Shown: positions 19,688 through 27,367 of the stretch, piece by piece
Layout of the letters: each line of letters starts with the position of its first letter
How positions within the stretch are numbered: position 1 is the stretch's first letter
Source: Comamonadaceae bacterium
Lineage (GTDB): Bacteria; Pseudomonadota; Gammaproteobacteria; Burkholderiales; Burkholderiaceae_C
NCBI GenBank assembly: GCA_947450695.1
Contig: CANFWV010000023.1
Coordinates: 1-46,265, forward strand
Direction of reading: 5' to 3'
DNA length: 46,265 nt
Notes under the pieces: generated by a model
The model's input: the letters and a program-made list of their open reading frames with translations, nothing else
What the model was told of the DNA's origin: nothing
Databases searched by the model: none
Translations under genes and position numbers: made by a program

Positions 19688-20428
19688 TCAAGTTGCTTGC
19701 GCCAACAGTTCGGCTTTTTCAGCTTCTAGCGTCTTTAACATTTTGCTGCGCACCAGATTCCAGAATCGGCCATAGTCTTGCCAGACAACATTAGCGGCGA
19801 CCTCTTTGTCATCCATGAACGTGATCGGCCCCTGGGTTCGCCCAGCCAGCAGTTCTGCCTGGTATTGCATCCGCGCATTTTGTTCCAGATAAACACTGCG
19901 GCCGACGGCCACTTGCAGGCTTTCACCAACAACAATGGCACCATGCCCACGCATCAAGGCGGCAGGATGCCCGCCTAGCGTTTTAGCCAGGGCGGCACCC
20001 AGATAGGTATCGCGCACCAGCATATCGGTGCCCTCTTTCGCCTCACGGATTTCCCAGTTGGGAACCCCTTGTCCGATGAACGCAGACATGTGAAAGATCG
20101 GTCGTAACACGGCGCCCGTGCAAGAAAATGGAATGACCGATGGCGAGTGGTTATGGACCACGGCCATCACTTCAGGACGCGACTTGTAAACCTCGCCATG
20201 AATGAATCGCTCATTCACAGGGCTGCGGCCTTGGGCGTCAATCGGCTCACTGTTCATGCCGAACTCCATCATGTCGCCTTCAGTGACCAGTTCCGGCGGT
20301 ATGGATCTGGCCATCCAAAATCGCTCCGGGTTGGTCGGCGAGCGAACGCTAACGTGCCCATAAGCGTCGATGATGCCGTGCTCGGCGAGGATTCTATAAG
20401 CGATGGCTAGATCCTGGAAAAGATTCAT
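19688..20428 (-). CDS. Class II aldolase/adducin family protein, possibly an aromatic decarboxylase
   Basis: A 246-residue protein. The metal-binding histidines of the class II aldolase fold are seen in VVHNHS (H92, H94) and MRGHGAIVVG (H162), and LAEHGIIDAYGHVSVR is the family N-terminal signature. Members include fuculose-phosphate aldolase and also decarboxylases of dihydroxyphthalate and HCOMODA (CmtD/PhtC type). The HMSAFIGQGVP and VYLEQNARMQ segments look closer to the decarboxylase branch to my eye. The ATG at 20428 has GGAG upstream; the TTG at 20467 is rejected. It lies between two Bug receptor genes and downstream of an MhpA-like hydroxylase. Confidence 0.83.
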   Translation of the reverse strand: MNLFQDLAIAYRILAEHGIIDAYGHVSVRSPTNPERFWMARSIPPELVTEGDMMEFGMNSEPIDAQGRSPVNERFIHGEVYKSRPEVMAVVHNHSPSVIPFSCTGAVLRPIFHMSAFIGQGVPNWEIREAKEGTDMLVRDTYLGAALAKTLGGHPAALMRGHGAIVVGESLQVAVGRSVYLEQNARMQYQAELLAGRTQGPITFMDDKEVAANVVWQDYGRFWNLVRSKMLKTLEAEKAELLAQAT

Positions 20429-20463
20429 GATGTGTCTCCGTATTTGTTTCTGTTTTAAATGAT

Positions 20464-21426
20464 TCAATCCGCGACGAGCTTACCGCGCGTCACCACCTGC
20501 GTCCAAAGCTTGACCTCGCTGCGCAGCAACATGTCAAGCCTCTCCGGTTTTCCACCAACCGGATCCAGTCCTTGTTTCGCCATCGCCTCTTTGACGTCAG
20601 GAAGCACCAGCAGGTGGCTAATCTCACTATTTATACGGGCGATCAACGCCGGTGGGGTTCCAGCTGGGGCGAACACGCCATACCAAGTTTCAACATTCAT
20701 GTTGCTGTAACCGAGCTCAATAAGTGTGGGTACTTGCGGGAACGTCGGGACCCGTTCACGGCCCATGACGGCGAGCATCCGCATCTTGCCGCCGGTGGTC
20801 AACACGGTAGCGGTTTGTACCGACACCACCGTCGCTTGAACGTGCCCGGCCACGAGATCATTCAGGGCGCCGGCAGAACCCTTATAGGGCACGTGCAACA
20901 TGTTGGTGTTCGTTTCTTGTTTGAACAATTCCATCGCTAAATGCTGAATGCCACCGGCACCGGGTGATGCATAGTTGAACTTTCCCGGCTGTTTTCTGAG
21001 CTCGTCAACAAACTCACGCACGTTGTTGGCAGGAAACTTATTGTTAATCACCAAGGTCATCGCGCTCGTGCCAAGCAAGGAGACTGGTGCAAAGCTCTTG
21101 ATCGAATCGTAGGGGAGTTTCGGGTTGATGGCACCCAGAGTGCCGTGGGACGTTGCGGCAAACAGAAATGTATAGCCATCAGGCGCCGCTTTGGCAACGG
21201 CCTCAGTGCCTATCATGCCGCTGGCGCCAGCCTTGTTGTCGACCACAACTGGAACGTTCCAGCGCTGCGCAATTTTCTGACCTAGTAGTCGGGCCAACAT
21301 GTCGCCGGTCGTTCCCGGTGTGTAAGGCACTACGAACTGAATCGCTCGAGAGGGATAGTCTTGCGCATGAACAATTGAAGGCGCCACACATACACATACC
21401 AAACTCAGGAGAGCAAAAACTCTCAT
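20464..21426 (-). CDS. Bug-family solute receptor
   Basis: A 320-residue periplasmic binding protein. Signal peptide MRVFALLSLVCVCVAPSIVHA is cleaved before QDYPS. Bug motifs include IQFVVPYTPGTTGDMLARLLG, PVVVDNKAGASGMIGTEAVAKAAPDGYT and MLHVPYKGSAGALNDLVAGHV. The ATG at 21426 overlaps the stop of the MhpA-like gene (ATGA, 21423-21426), so translation is coupled to the hydroxylase; the TTG at 21492 would overlap too far. The coupling suggests it captures the hydroxylase substrate or a precursor (inference). Confidence 0.91.
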   Translation of the reverse strand: MRVFALLSLVCVCVAPSIVHAQDYPSRAIQFVVPYTPGTTGDMLARLLGQKIAQRWNVPVVVDNKAGASGMIGTEAVAKAAPDGYTFLFAATSHGTLGAINPKLPYDSIKSFAPVSLLGTSAMTLVINNKFPANNVREFVDELRKQPGKFNYASPGAGGIQHLAMELFKQETNTNMLHVPYKGSAGALNDLVAGHVQATVVSVQTATVLTTGGKMRMLAVMGRERVPTFPQVPTLIELGYSNMNVETWYGVFAPAGTPPALIARINSEISHLLVLPDVKEAMAKQGLDPVGGKPERLDMLLRSEVKLWTQVVTRGKLVAD

Positions 21427-23042
21427 GATGCATACCCGGTTGCAACGGCAACTAGGAGCGCAATATCGTCCGGTGGCTGTTGCCCGCGCCAAACAATATG
21501 CATGTCCGGACGAAGCAGAATCAGGTCGAATCCGTAGAGCTCACGAGCGATCTGATCGGACACGTCAAGTACCGCCAGCGGCGCACCGGATGCACGGACA
21601 GCTCTCTCCAGTTCTAACGTGTCCGCCTGTGTACGACCGAGCTTCAGCAAGGTGAAGCCGTCCACTGGCAACCGATCCTGTAATGCTGAACCGTCATCAA
21701 GCCAAACATGCGGAAGCCTTGCGCCCGGCCAAGTGCTGGGTACGTATTCACGGAACAAATGCTCCGGCCCGCCTGGAATATCCATGATGATGGGCGAGTC
21801 GACATAGCGGTAACCCATTTCAGCCCCCACCATCTCGTTGGTTTTCCGCTGTTCAACGTCAGCGACATTGGCGAGGATTTTCCGATTTTGAAGCCCTATG
21901 GGTGAGTTTTCCGTGATGTTGGAGCGGTACATAGAGCGCCATTTACGACGTCCGATCGACGCATAGCGTGAAGCCCCAATGTTGCGCTCGCCCACTTGAC
22001 GGCGCTCATGTTCGTAGGAACCCAAAATTTTTGGCCCACCCCACCCTTGGAGGGTGGCGGCCAGTTTCCAAGACAGATCGAACGCATCACCGACACCAGT
22101 GTTCATACCGAGCCCGCCGGTCGGAATCACGAGGTGTGCAGCATCGCCCGCAATGAACACGCGCTTGTCACGGTAGCGGTCGGCCAGCAGTAAATTTTGC
22201 TTCCATGGAGAGCAAGACAACATCTCATATTTGACGGGGAAGCCAACCACTTTCTCAAACTGCGCCATCATTTCTTCATCAGAGTTGACGACCGAATGCA
22301 GCGTCCAGTGCTGCGTCGAGTCTTGCATGATGAGGAAGGACGCCTTGTCATCTGCGACGTGGTAGTGGCGTCCCCTGCCAGGACCGTTGCCGACGGGAAT
22401 TCGATCAAACAATTCATCGCAACGAAACAGCGCTTGGCGCAGCTCCATCAACGCACCTTCGCCGCGCAGCTTGATACCGAGTTGTTTACGGACAGGGCTG
22501 GCGCCGCCATCGCATCCGACCACATATGCGGCGCGGATGGTTTCTGTGTTGTCGCCGGTTTTAACGCTTGTCGTGACCCCATCGTCGTCTTGATCGAATG
22601 AAATGAATTCGGTCCCAAAGCGCACGCTCACTGATGGCAGACTCTCGGCTATTGACTTCAGAAGTGGCTCAATCGTGTATTGGGAGATCAGTTGATAAGG
22701 CTCCAGCGGACTGCTGCCGTCGTTGGTTGCACGGCCGTCAGCCTTTGCTTCATCGACAGACGGATAGCGCAGGCGCAGCAACGGTGGCTGATTCAGGCTG
22801 AGAACGACATAAACGTCCATTGGACAGTCACCCCGCAGCCCCGCCTGTCGAATGGCATCCGCAAGCCCGATGCGCCGATACATCTCCATCGTACGGGCGT
22901 TGGCACGCTCCATTTTTGGGAGGAACTGAGGCGCCTCCTTTTGTTCGATCAAGGTGCATTTGACACCGCGCTTGCCAAGATCGATGGCCAGTGTCAGGCC
23001 AACCGGGCCGGCACCGACGATAAGAACATCTGTCTGCTTCAT
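21423..23042 (-). CDS. MhpA-like FAD-dependent aromatic hydroxylase
   Basis: A 539-residue class A flavoprotein monooxygenase, first gene of operon B. The FAD-binding GAGPVGLTLAIDL is at 10-22, the DG motif in VVGCDGGASPVRKQLG, and the GD motif GDAAHLVIPTGGLGMNTGVGD from 299. A C-terminal thioredoxin-like domain (about 400-539) ends with LLRPDMHIVWRG, as in MhpA and related phenol/resorcinol hydroxylases. The reaction expected is NAD(P)H-dependent ring hydroxylation of a phenolic acid. Starts at ATG 23042 with a weak Shine-Dalgarno. Exact substrate cannot be called. Confidence 0.88.
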   Translation of the reverse strand: MKQTDVLIVGAGPVGLTLAIDLGKRGVKCTLIEQKEAPQFLPKMERANARTMEMYRRIGLADAIRQAGLRGDCPMDVYVVLSLNQPPLLRLRYPSVDEAKADGRATNDGSSPLEPYQLISQYTIEPLLKSIAESLPSVSVRFGTEFISFDQDDDGVTTSVKTGDNTETIRAAYVVGCDGGASPVRKQLGIKLRGEGALMELRQALFRCDELFDRIPVGNGPGRGRHYHVADDKASFLIMQDSTQHWTLHSVVNSDEEMMAQFEKVVGFPVKYEMLSCSPWKQNLLLADRYRDKRVFIAGDAAHLVIPTGGLGMNTGVGDAFDLSWKLAATLQGWGGPKILGSYEHERRQVGERNIGASRYASIGRRKWRSMYRSNITENSPIGLQNRKILANVADVEQRKTNEMVGAEMGYRYVDSPIIMDIPGGPEHLFREYVPSTWPGARLPHVWLDDGSALQDRLPVDGFTLLKLGRTQADTLELERAVRASGAPLAVLDVSDQIARELYGFDLILLRPDMHIVWRGQQPPDDIALLVAVATGYAS

Positions 23043-23269
23043 TGTTTTTTATCCATTTCTTGATGATCGAATTTGCAAAGCACTTGCGTTACAAATTCAA
23101 AATCACGCCACCTATGGCATGTCAAGAATTGGATTAAACAGTCATCTATGTAAAACAACAAACGAATATTTCATATGCATTTATACGAAATACAGATAAA
23201 CAAAATTTTGTCAATAATTCTTGCCAAACAGAACGCGGCTGACGTGTGGATCGCCGCTTGAATCCGACT
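23043..23269. promoter_or_regulatory. AT-rich promoter region of operon B, with an inverted repeat
   Basis: This 227-nt region separates moaE from operon B and is strongly AT-rich. A TTGACA hexamer lies on the minus strand at 23217-23212. An interrupted palindrome at 23168-23191 (ATTTC/GAAAT arms) could bind a regulator. A hairpin at 23255-23276 (CGCTTGAA / TTCAAGCG) overlaps the moaE stop but lacks a T run. No gene is seen. Confidence 0.4.
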
Positions 23270-23743
23270 TCAAGCGTTGGGCGCTTGCAGGCCCCAACGG
23301 GCTAATGCGACGTCGTCACTGACGCGGGCGTCGACCCAGCGGGCGCCGCCGGGTGTGTCTTCTTTTTTCCAAAACGGCGCCTGCGTCTTCAGGTAGTCCA
23401 TGATGAACTCACAGGCTTGGAAACTCTCGCCTCTGTGCGCTGACGTGACGGCCACGAGAACGATTTGATCCATGGGCTGGAGCAGCCCAACACGGTGGAC
23501 CACCCGCGCGGCGAAGATGTCAAAGCGCGCCATCGCCGCATCGATCATGCCCTCAATGGCTTTTTCAGTCATGACCGGGTAGTGCTCAAGCTCCAACGTG
23601 GCGACCTGATCGCCCTCGTTGCGGTCACGCACCGTGCCTACAAAACTACACACCGCACCGACGCGTTTATCGCTCTCGCGGAGGACCGAAATTTCTGCTG
23701 AAAGATCGAAGTCTTGGATCTGAACGACTACACGGGCAAGCAT
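23270..23743 (-). CDS. moaE: MoaE, molybdopterin synthase catalytic subunit
   Basis: A 157-residue protein. With MoaD-thiocarboxylate it converts precursor Z (cPMP) to molybdopterin. Signatures are CSFVGTVRDRNEG, LELEHYPVMTEKAIEGMI, RVVHRVGLLQPMD, VLVAVTSAHRGESFQACEFIMDYLKTQAPFWKKE with the catalytic lysines in the last segment, and the terminal GARWVDAR. The ATG at 23743 is one base after the moaD stop (TGAGATG) and uses as ribosome binding site the GGAGG inside the last moaD codons. The upstream ATG-less extension to 23812 overlaps moaD and is rejected. It is the last gene of the alaA-moaE operon. Confidence 0.96.
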   Translation of the reverse strand: MLARVVVQIQDFDLSAEISVLRESDKRVGAVCSFVGTVRDRNEGDQVATLELEHYPVMTEKAIEGMIDAAMARFDIFAARVVHRVGLLQPMDQIVLVAVTSAHRGESFQACEFIMDYLKTQAPFWKKEDTPGGARWVDARVSDDVALARWGLQAPNA

Positions 23744-23744
23744 C

Positions 23745-23996
23745 TCAGCCTCCGGTGACCGGTGGGAAAAAAGCCACTTCGCAGCCTTCGTGCAAAAGTG
23801 CTGACTCGTCACTCATCACTTGATCAAGCGCCATTCGCACGGGTTTTCCACGGGCCAATGCCTGCACATGGGCCGGGCTAACGGCCAGTAGTTCATTGCG
23901 CAAGTCTGCCAACGTGGCGGCCGTGGTCTCGCGCTGTTCAGTCCCCTGCCCCAAAGCCTCACGGATAGACGCAAAATATTTGACGGTGATTTTCAT
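23745..23996 (-). CDS. moaD: MoaD, molybdopterin synthase sulfur carrier subunit
   Basis: An 83-residue ubiquitin-like protein ending in the essential Gly-Gly (PPVTGG), which is adenylated by MoeB and thiocarboxylated to supply sulfur for molybdopterin. The start MKITVKYFASIREALGQG and the FFPPVTGG end are typical. It is 50 nt downstream of moeA and one base upstream of moaE, which forms its complex partner. Confidence 0.95.
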   Translation of the reverse strand: MKITVKYFASIREALGQGTEQRETTAATLADLRNELLAVSPAHVQALARGKPVRMALDQVMSDESALLHEGCEVAFFPPVTGG

Positions 23997-24046
23997 GAAG
24001 CTGATCTGATGAGAGTCTTACGGTGCCTTGGGTTGTGAGATGCGGC

Positions 24047-25315
24047 TCAGGACAACAATGCAGAAAATGGAATGTAGCTGACCTCGTCGCCCGGCGCAAT
24101 CGTTTTGCCGGGCGGGTTATCAACCAGACCGTCCCCCCAAACCGCAGACGTGAGTACGCCTGAACTTTGGTTGTCGAACAGCGCAAGACCGCCGCCAACC
24201 AACTGCCGCACACGCAAAAATTCACGGCGCTTGTCGGCCTTGGGCCAGCTGAATTGGGCCACGGCGGTCATGGCTTGCGGCGCCAACGCCGTCACACCTA
24301 AGAGTTTGAGCACAAACGGACGAACCAGCAACATGAAGGTCACAAAGCTCGACACCGGGTTGCCCGGCAAGCCAATGAAATGGGCGAACGGGTCTGCACT
24401 TGAAGATTGAATGCGGCCATACGCAAAGGGTTTGCCCGGCTTGATGGCGAGTTGCCAGAGCTTGAGTTCGCCCAGTGTCTGCACGGCAGGTTTGATGTGG
24501 TCTTCTTCACCCACGGAGACGCCGCCGCTGGTGAGAATCAGGTCGTGCTGCAGCGATGCCGCAGCGAGTGCCTGCACCGTTGCATCGAGCCGGTCGGGCA
24601 CGATGCCGAGATCGGTGACCTCGCAGCCCAAGCGCTTGAGCATGGCCCGCAAGAAAAAGCGATTCGAGTTGTAGATGGCACCCGGCGGCATGTCCGCTGG
24701 CGCAACGTCGCCAGGCATGACCAACTCATCACCGGTCGAGAAAAGAGCCACTCGAACTGGGCGAGTCACTTGCAGTTTGTCAAAGCCAATACTGGCAGCT
24801 AACCCTAAAGCGGCTGGGGAAAGTCGTTGGCCACGCGCCAAGATCACGGCACCGCGCGCCACGTCTTCGCCTTTGCGCCTGATCCATTGCCCGGCCTTGG
24901 GAACGCTCAACAAGCGCACGCTGGCGCTGTCTGTCAAGGCGTCAGTATCTTCCTGCATGACCACCGCGTCCGCGTCCGGCGGAATCGGTGCGCCCGTGAA
25001 AATACGTGCCGCAGCCAAGGGCTCCAGCGCGTGGCCATAACTGCCAGCCGGAATTCGCTGGGTCACTTGGAGTACATCGGTGATAGCCAGATCAGCGCTG
25101 CGCACGGCGTATCCGTCCATTGAGCTGTTGTCGTGACCGGGCACGTCGAGGCTGGAGATCAAGTCTTCAGCCAGCACGCGACCATCGGCGTCAAAGGTCG
25201 ATATAGCTTGAATGTCGGCCAGCGGCAAAGCCATGGCCAACAACTCGGCCAGCGCCTCATCGAGCGGACGCAATGGCTGCCGAACTGGAACGGGAGATGT
25301 CGCAGGATTGAGCAA
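24047..25315 (-). CDS. moeA: MoeA, molybdopterin molybdenumtransferase
   Basis: A 422-residue protein that inserts molybdate into adenylated molybdopterin. Seen are SLDVPGHDNSSMDGYAVRSADL, RIFTGAPIPPDADAVVMQEDT, the MoCF-binding core LILTSGGVSVGEEDHIKPAVQTLGELKLWQLAIKPGKPFAYG and GLPGNPVSSFVTFMLLVRPF. Length is normal. No ATG is available near the front; the TTG at 25315 has AAGGGG 7 nt upstream and follows the mobB stop by 12 nt, so it is taken as the start. Part of the thrC-mobB-moeA-moaD-moaE run. Confidence 0.96.
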   Translation of the reverse strand: MLNPATSPVPVRQPLRPLDEALAELLAMALPLADIQAISTFDADGRVLAEDLISSLDVPGHDNSSMDGYAVRSADLAITDVLQVTQRIPAGSYGHALEPLAAARIFTGAPIPPDADAVVMQEDTDALTDSASVRLLSVPKAGQWIRRKGEDVARGAVILARGQRLSPAALGLAASIGFDKLQVTRPVRVALFSTGDELVMPGDVAPADMPPGAIYNSNRFFLRAMLKRLGCEVTDLGIVPDRLDATVQALAAASLQHDLILTSGGVSVGEEDHIKPAVQTLGELKLWQLAIKPGKPFAYGRIQSSSADPFAHFIGLPGNPVSSFVTFMLLVRPFVLKLLGVTALAPQAMTAVAQFSWPKADKRREFLRVRQLVGGGLALFDNQSSGVLTSAVWGDGLVDNPPGKTIAPGDEVSYIPFSALLS

Positions 25316-25327
25316 GCTCAGCCCCTT

Positions 25328-25897
25328 TCAAAATTGGTAGTTGTCAGCGCTGTAGTCAAAGCGATGTTCATTTTGGACGAGATACTCGGCCACGCTGTCA
25401 GGATCGTTCAAATCCAGCACCGGCAGCAAGGTTGGCACAGGCAGGCTTTGCGGTGTATCGGTGGCAATGGCCACGATGAAAGCATCATCAGGATAGCGTA
25501 CCGGCAAGGGCACGTATTCGGCTGACAGTGCACGCCAAACTTCAATCTTCAGCAAGTCACTGCTCTTGAAACCTTCAACCAACACCCAGTCGACACCGGC
25601 GTAAAGCTCGGCAATCAGATGGTGCACGCTGAGCTCGGACGGTTTCTCAAACTCACGCATCAGCGCCAAGCGCATGTTCGAAGCAGCAACGACTTCAAAG
25701 GCGCCGGCTTCGCGGTGGCGCCAAGTGTCTTTGCCTGGCTTGTCGATATCGAATTTGTGGTGTGCGTGTTTGACGATAGATACCCGAAGTCCGCGTTTTT
25801 TCAGTGCCGGTATTACTTGCTCAACGAGCGTCGTTTTGCCTGAACCGGAGTAACCAGCGAAGCCAACAACTTTCACGCGAAAATCACCAGCATGCAC
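25328..25897 (-). CDS. mobB: MobB, molybdopterin-guanine dinucleotide biosynthesis P-loop protein
   Basis: A 189-residue GTPase-like accessory protein for making Mo-bis-MGD. The P-loop GYSGSGKTTL is at 15-24, followed by VSIVKHAHHKFDIDKPGKDTWRHREAGA and the VDWVLVEGFK strand typical of the family. The start is uncertain: GTG at 25897 gives seven extra residues, while the in-frame GTG at 25876 gives MKVVGFAGYSGSGKT, closer to most homologues. It is 15 nt from the thrC stop, in the same operon. Confidence 0.94.
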   Translation of the reverse strand: MHAGDFRVKVVGFAGYSGSGKTTLVEQVIPALKKRGLRVSIVKHAHHKFDIDKPGKDTWRHREAGAFEVVAASNMRLALMREFEKPSELSVHHLIAELYAGVDWVLVEGFKSSDLLKIEVWRALSAEYVPLPVRYPDDAFIVAIATDTPQSLPVPTLLPVLDLNDPDSVAEYLVQNEHRFDYSADNYQF

Positions 25898-25912
25898 TGG
25901 CTCGGGCTCAGT

Positions 25913-27367
25913 TCAGTGCGCATGTTCTGCCACATAAGCCTTGATCAAGACCACATCTGCAGGCATCAATTTGACGCGCTTGGGCAAAGCTTCGATGCCG
26001 TCGAAACCGACCGGACGCTCAGGAGGGCGACCCAGCGCTTCTTCAATCGTCGCCGCAAACTTAATCGGCAAAGCGGTCTCTAGCACCAGCATTGGGACGC
26101 CGGGCGTGAGATGCTCGCGCGCCACTTTGACGCCATCAGCAGTGTGCGTGTCGACGACGGTGTCAAAGCGCCGAAAAGTCTCGCGAATGGTCTGCAGCCG
26201 GTCTGTGTGCGTGCTCTTGCCGCTGACAAAACCGTAGCGCGTAGCCGCTTGCTGAAAATTTGGATGGGCGCTCAAATCGAAAAAGCCTTTGTCGCTGAGC
26301 TGGCGACCAAACAAGTCTGCCGTCTGCGCGGCATCACGACCCAGCAAGTCAAAGACAAAACGTTCGAAGTTAGAGGCCTTGGAAATATCCATCGACGGGC
26401 TGGAGGTTTCGTGGGTGTCCGCACCGACGCGCACGCGGTAGACACCGGTGCGAAAAAACTCGTCCAACACATCGTTTTCGTTGGTCGCCACCACCAGTTG
26501 GTGAACCGGCAATCCCATCATGCGGGCCACATGGCCGGCACAGACATTGCCGAAGTTACCAGAGGGAACGGTGAAGCTGGCTTTGCCACCAGTCGCTGAT
26601 TCGGGCAGTTGGAAGTAGCCGGCAAAGTAGTAAACCACCTGCGCCATCAGCCGCGCCCAATTGATCGAGTTGACGGTGCCGATTTTGTATTGGCGCTTGA
26701 AAGCCAAGTCGTTAGAGACCGCCTTAACGATGTCTTGGCAGTCATCGAAGACGCCATCGATCGCGATGTTGTGGATGTTCTCGTCGAGCAAGCTGAACAT
26801 TTGCGCTTGCTGAAACGGGCTCATGCGGCCGTTCGGCGAGGTCATGAAAACACGCACACCTTTTTTGCCCCGCATGGCGTATTCAGCGGCGCTGCCAGTG
26901 TCGCCACTGGTGGCACCCAAAATATTGAGTTCTTCGTTGCGACGGGCCAGCTCGTACTCAAACAAGTTGCCGAGCAGCTGCATGGCCATGTCTTTGAAGG
27001 CCAGCGTCGGACCGTTCGACAAGGCTTCCAAATAAAAACCGGCTTGAGCCGCATCCGTTGCCGCGTCTTGGAGTTTTTTCAGCGGCACAATTTCGGGGCT
27101 GCCGAACACTGCTGCGGTGTAGGTCTTGCGGCACAGAGCCCTCAAATCATCGGCGGGAATATCGTCGATGTAAAGCGAGAGAATTTCAAAGGCCAAGTCA
27201 GCGTAACCGTGCTGGAGGTAAACCTCGCGCCAAGCCGCCAGCGTGCCAGAATCAACCACAGGGTACTGCTCGGGCAGGTACAGCCCGCCATCAGGCGCCA
27301 AGCCTTCCAGCAAAATTTCGCAAAATTGTTTACGGTCGGCGTGACCGCGCGTGGAGAGGTAGCGCAT
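25913..27367 (-). CDS. thrC: Threonine synthase
   Basis: A 484-residue PLP enzyme converting O-phosphohomoserine to threonine. The PLP lysine is K125 in SNGPTLAFKDMAMQ. GATSGDTGSAAEYAMRGKKGVRVFMTSPNGRMSPFQ and PSGNFGNVCAG are the phosphate-binding and core motifs of the long (E. coli/yeast-like) threonine synthases. The ATG overlaps the hom stop by one base (TGATG), showing coupling to homoserine dehydrogenase. Confidence 0.97.
   Translation of the reverse strand: MRYLSTRGHADRKQFCEILLEGLAPDGGLYLPEQYPVVDSGTLAAWREVYLQHGYADLAFEILSLYIDDIPADDLRALCRKTYTAAVFGSPEIVPLKKLQDAATDAAQAGFYLEALSNGPTLAFKDMAMQLLGNLFEYELARRNEELNILGATSGDTGSAAEYAMRGKKGVRVFMTSPNGRMSPFQQAQMFSLLDENIHNIAIDGVFDDCQDIVKAVSNDLAFKRQYKIGTVNSINWARLMAQVVYYFAGYFQLPESATGGKASFTVPSGNFGNVCAGHVARMMGLPVHQLVVATNENDVLDEFFRTGVYRVRVGADTHETSSPSMDISKASNFERFVFDLLGRDAAQTADLFGRQLSDKGFFDLSAHPNFQQAATRYGFVSGKSTHTDRLQTIRETFRRFDTVVDTHTADGVKVAREHLTPGVPMLVLETALPIKFAATIEEALGRPPERPVGFDGIEALPKRVKLMPADVVLIKAYVAEHAH

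Noticed and set aside
23255..23276. Hairpin at the end of moaE as a terminator
   Set aside because: The 8-bp stem overlaps the stop codon and no T run follows on the minus strand.
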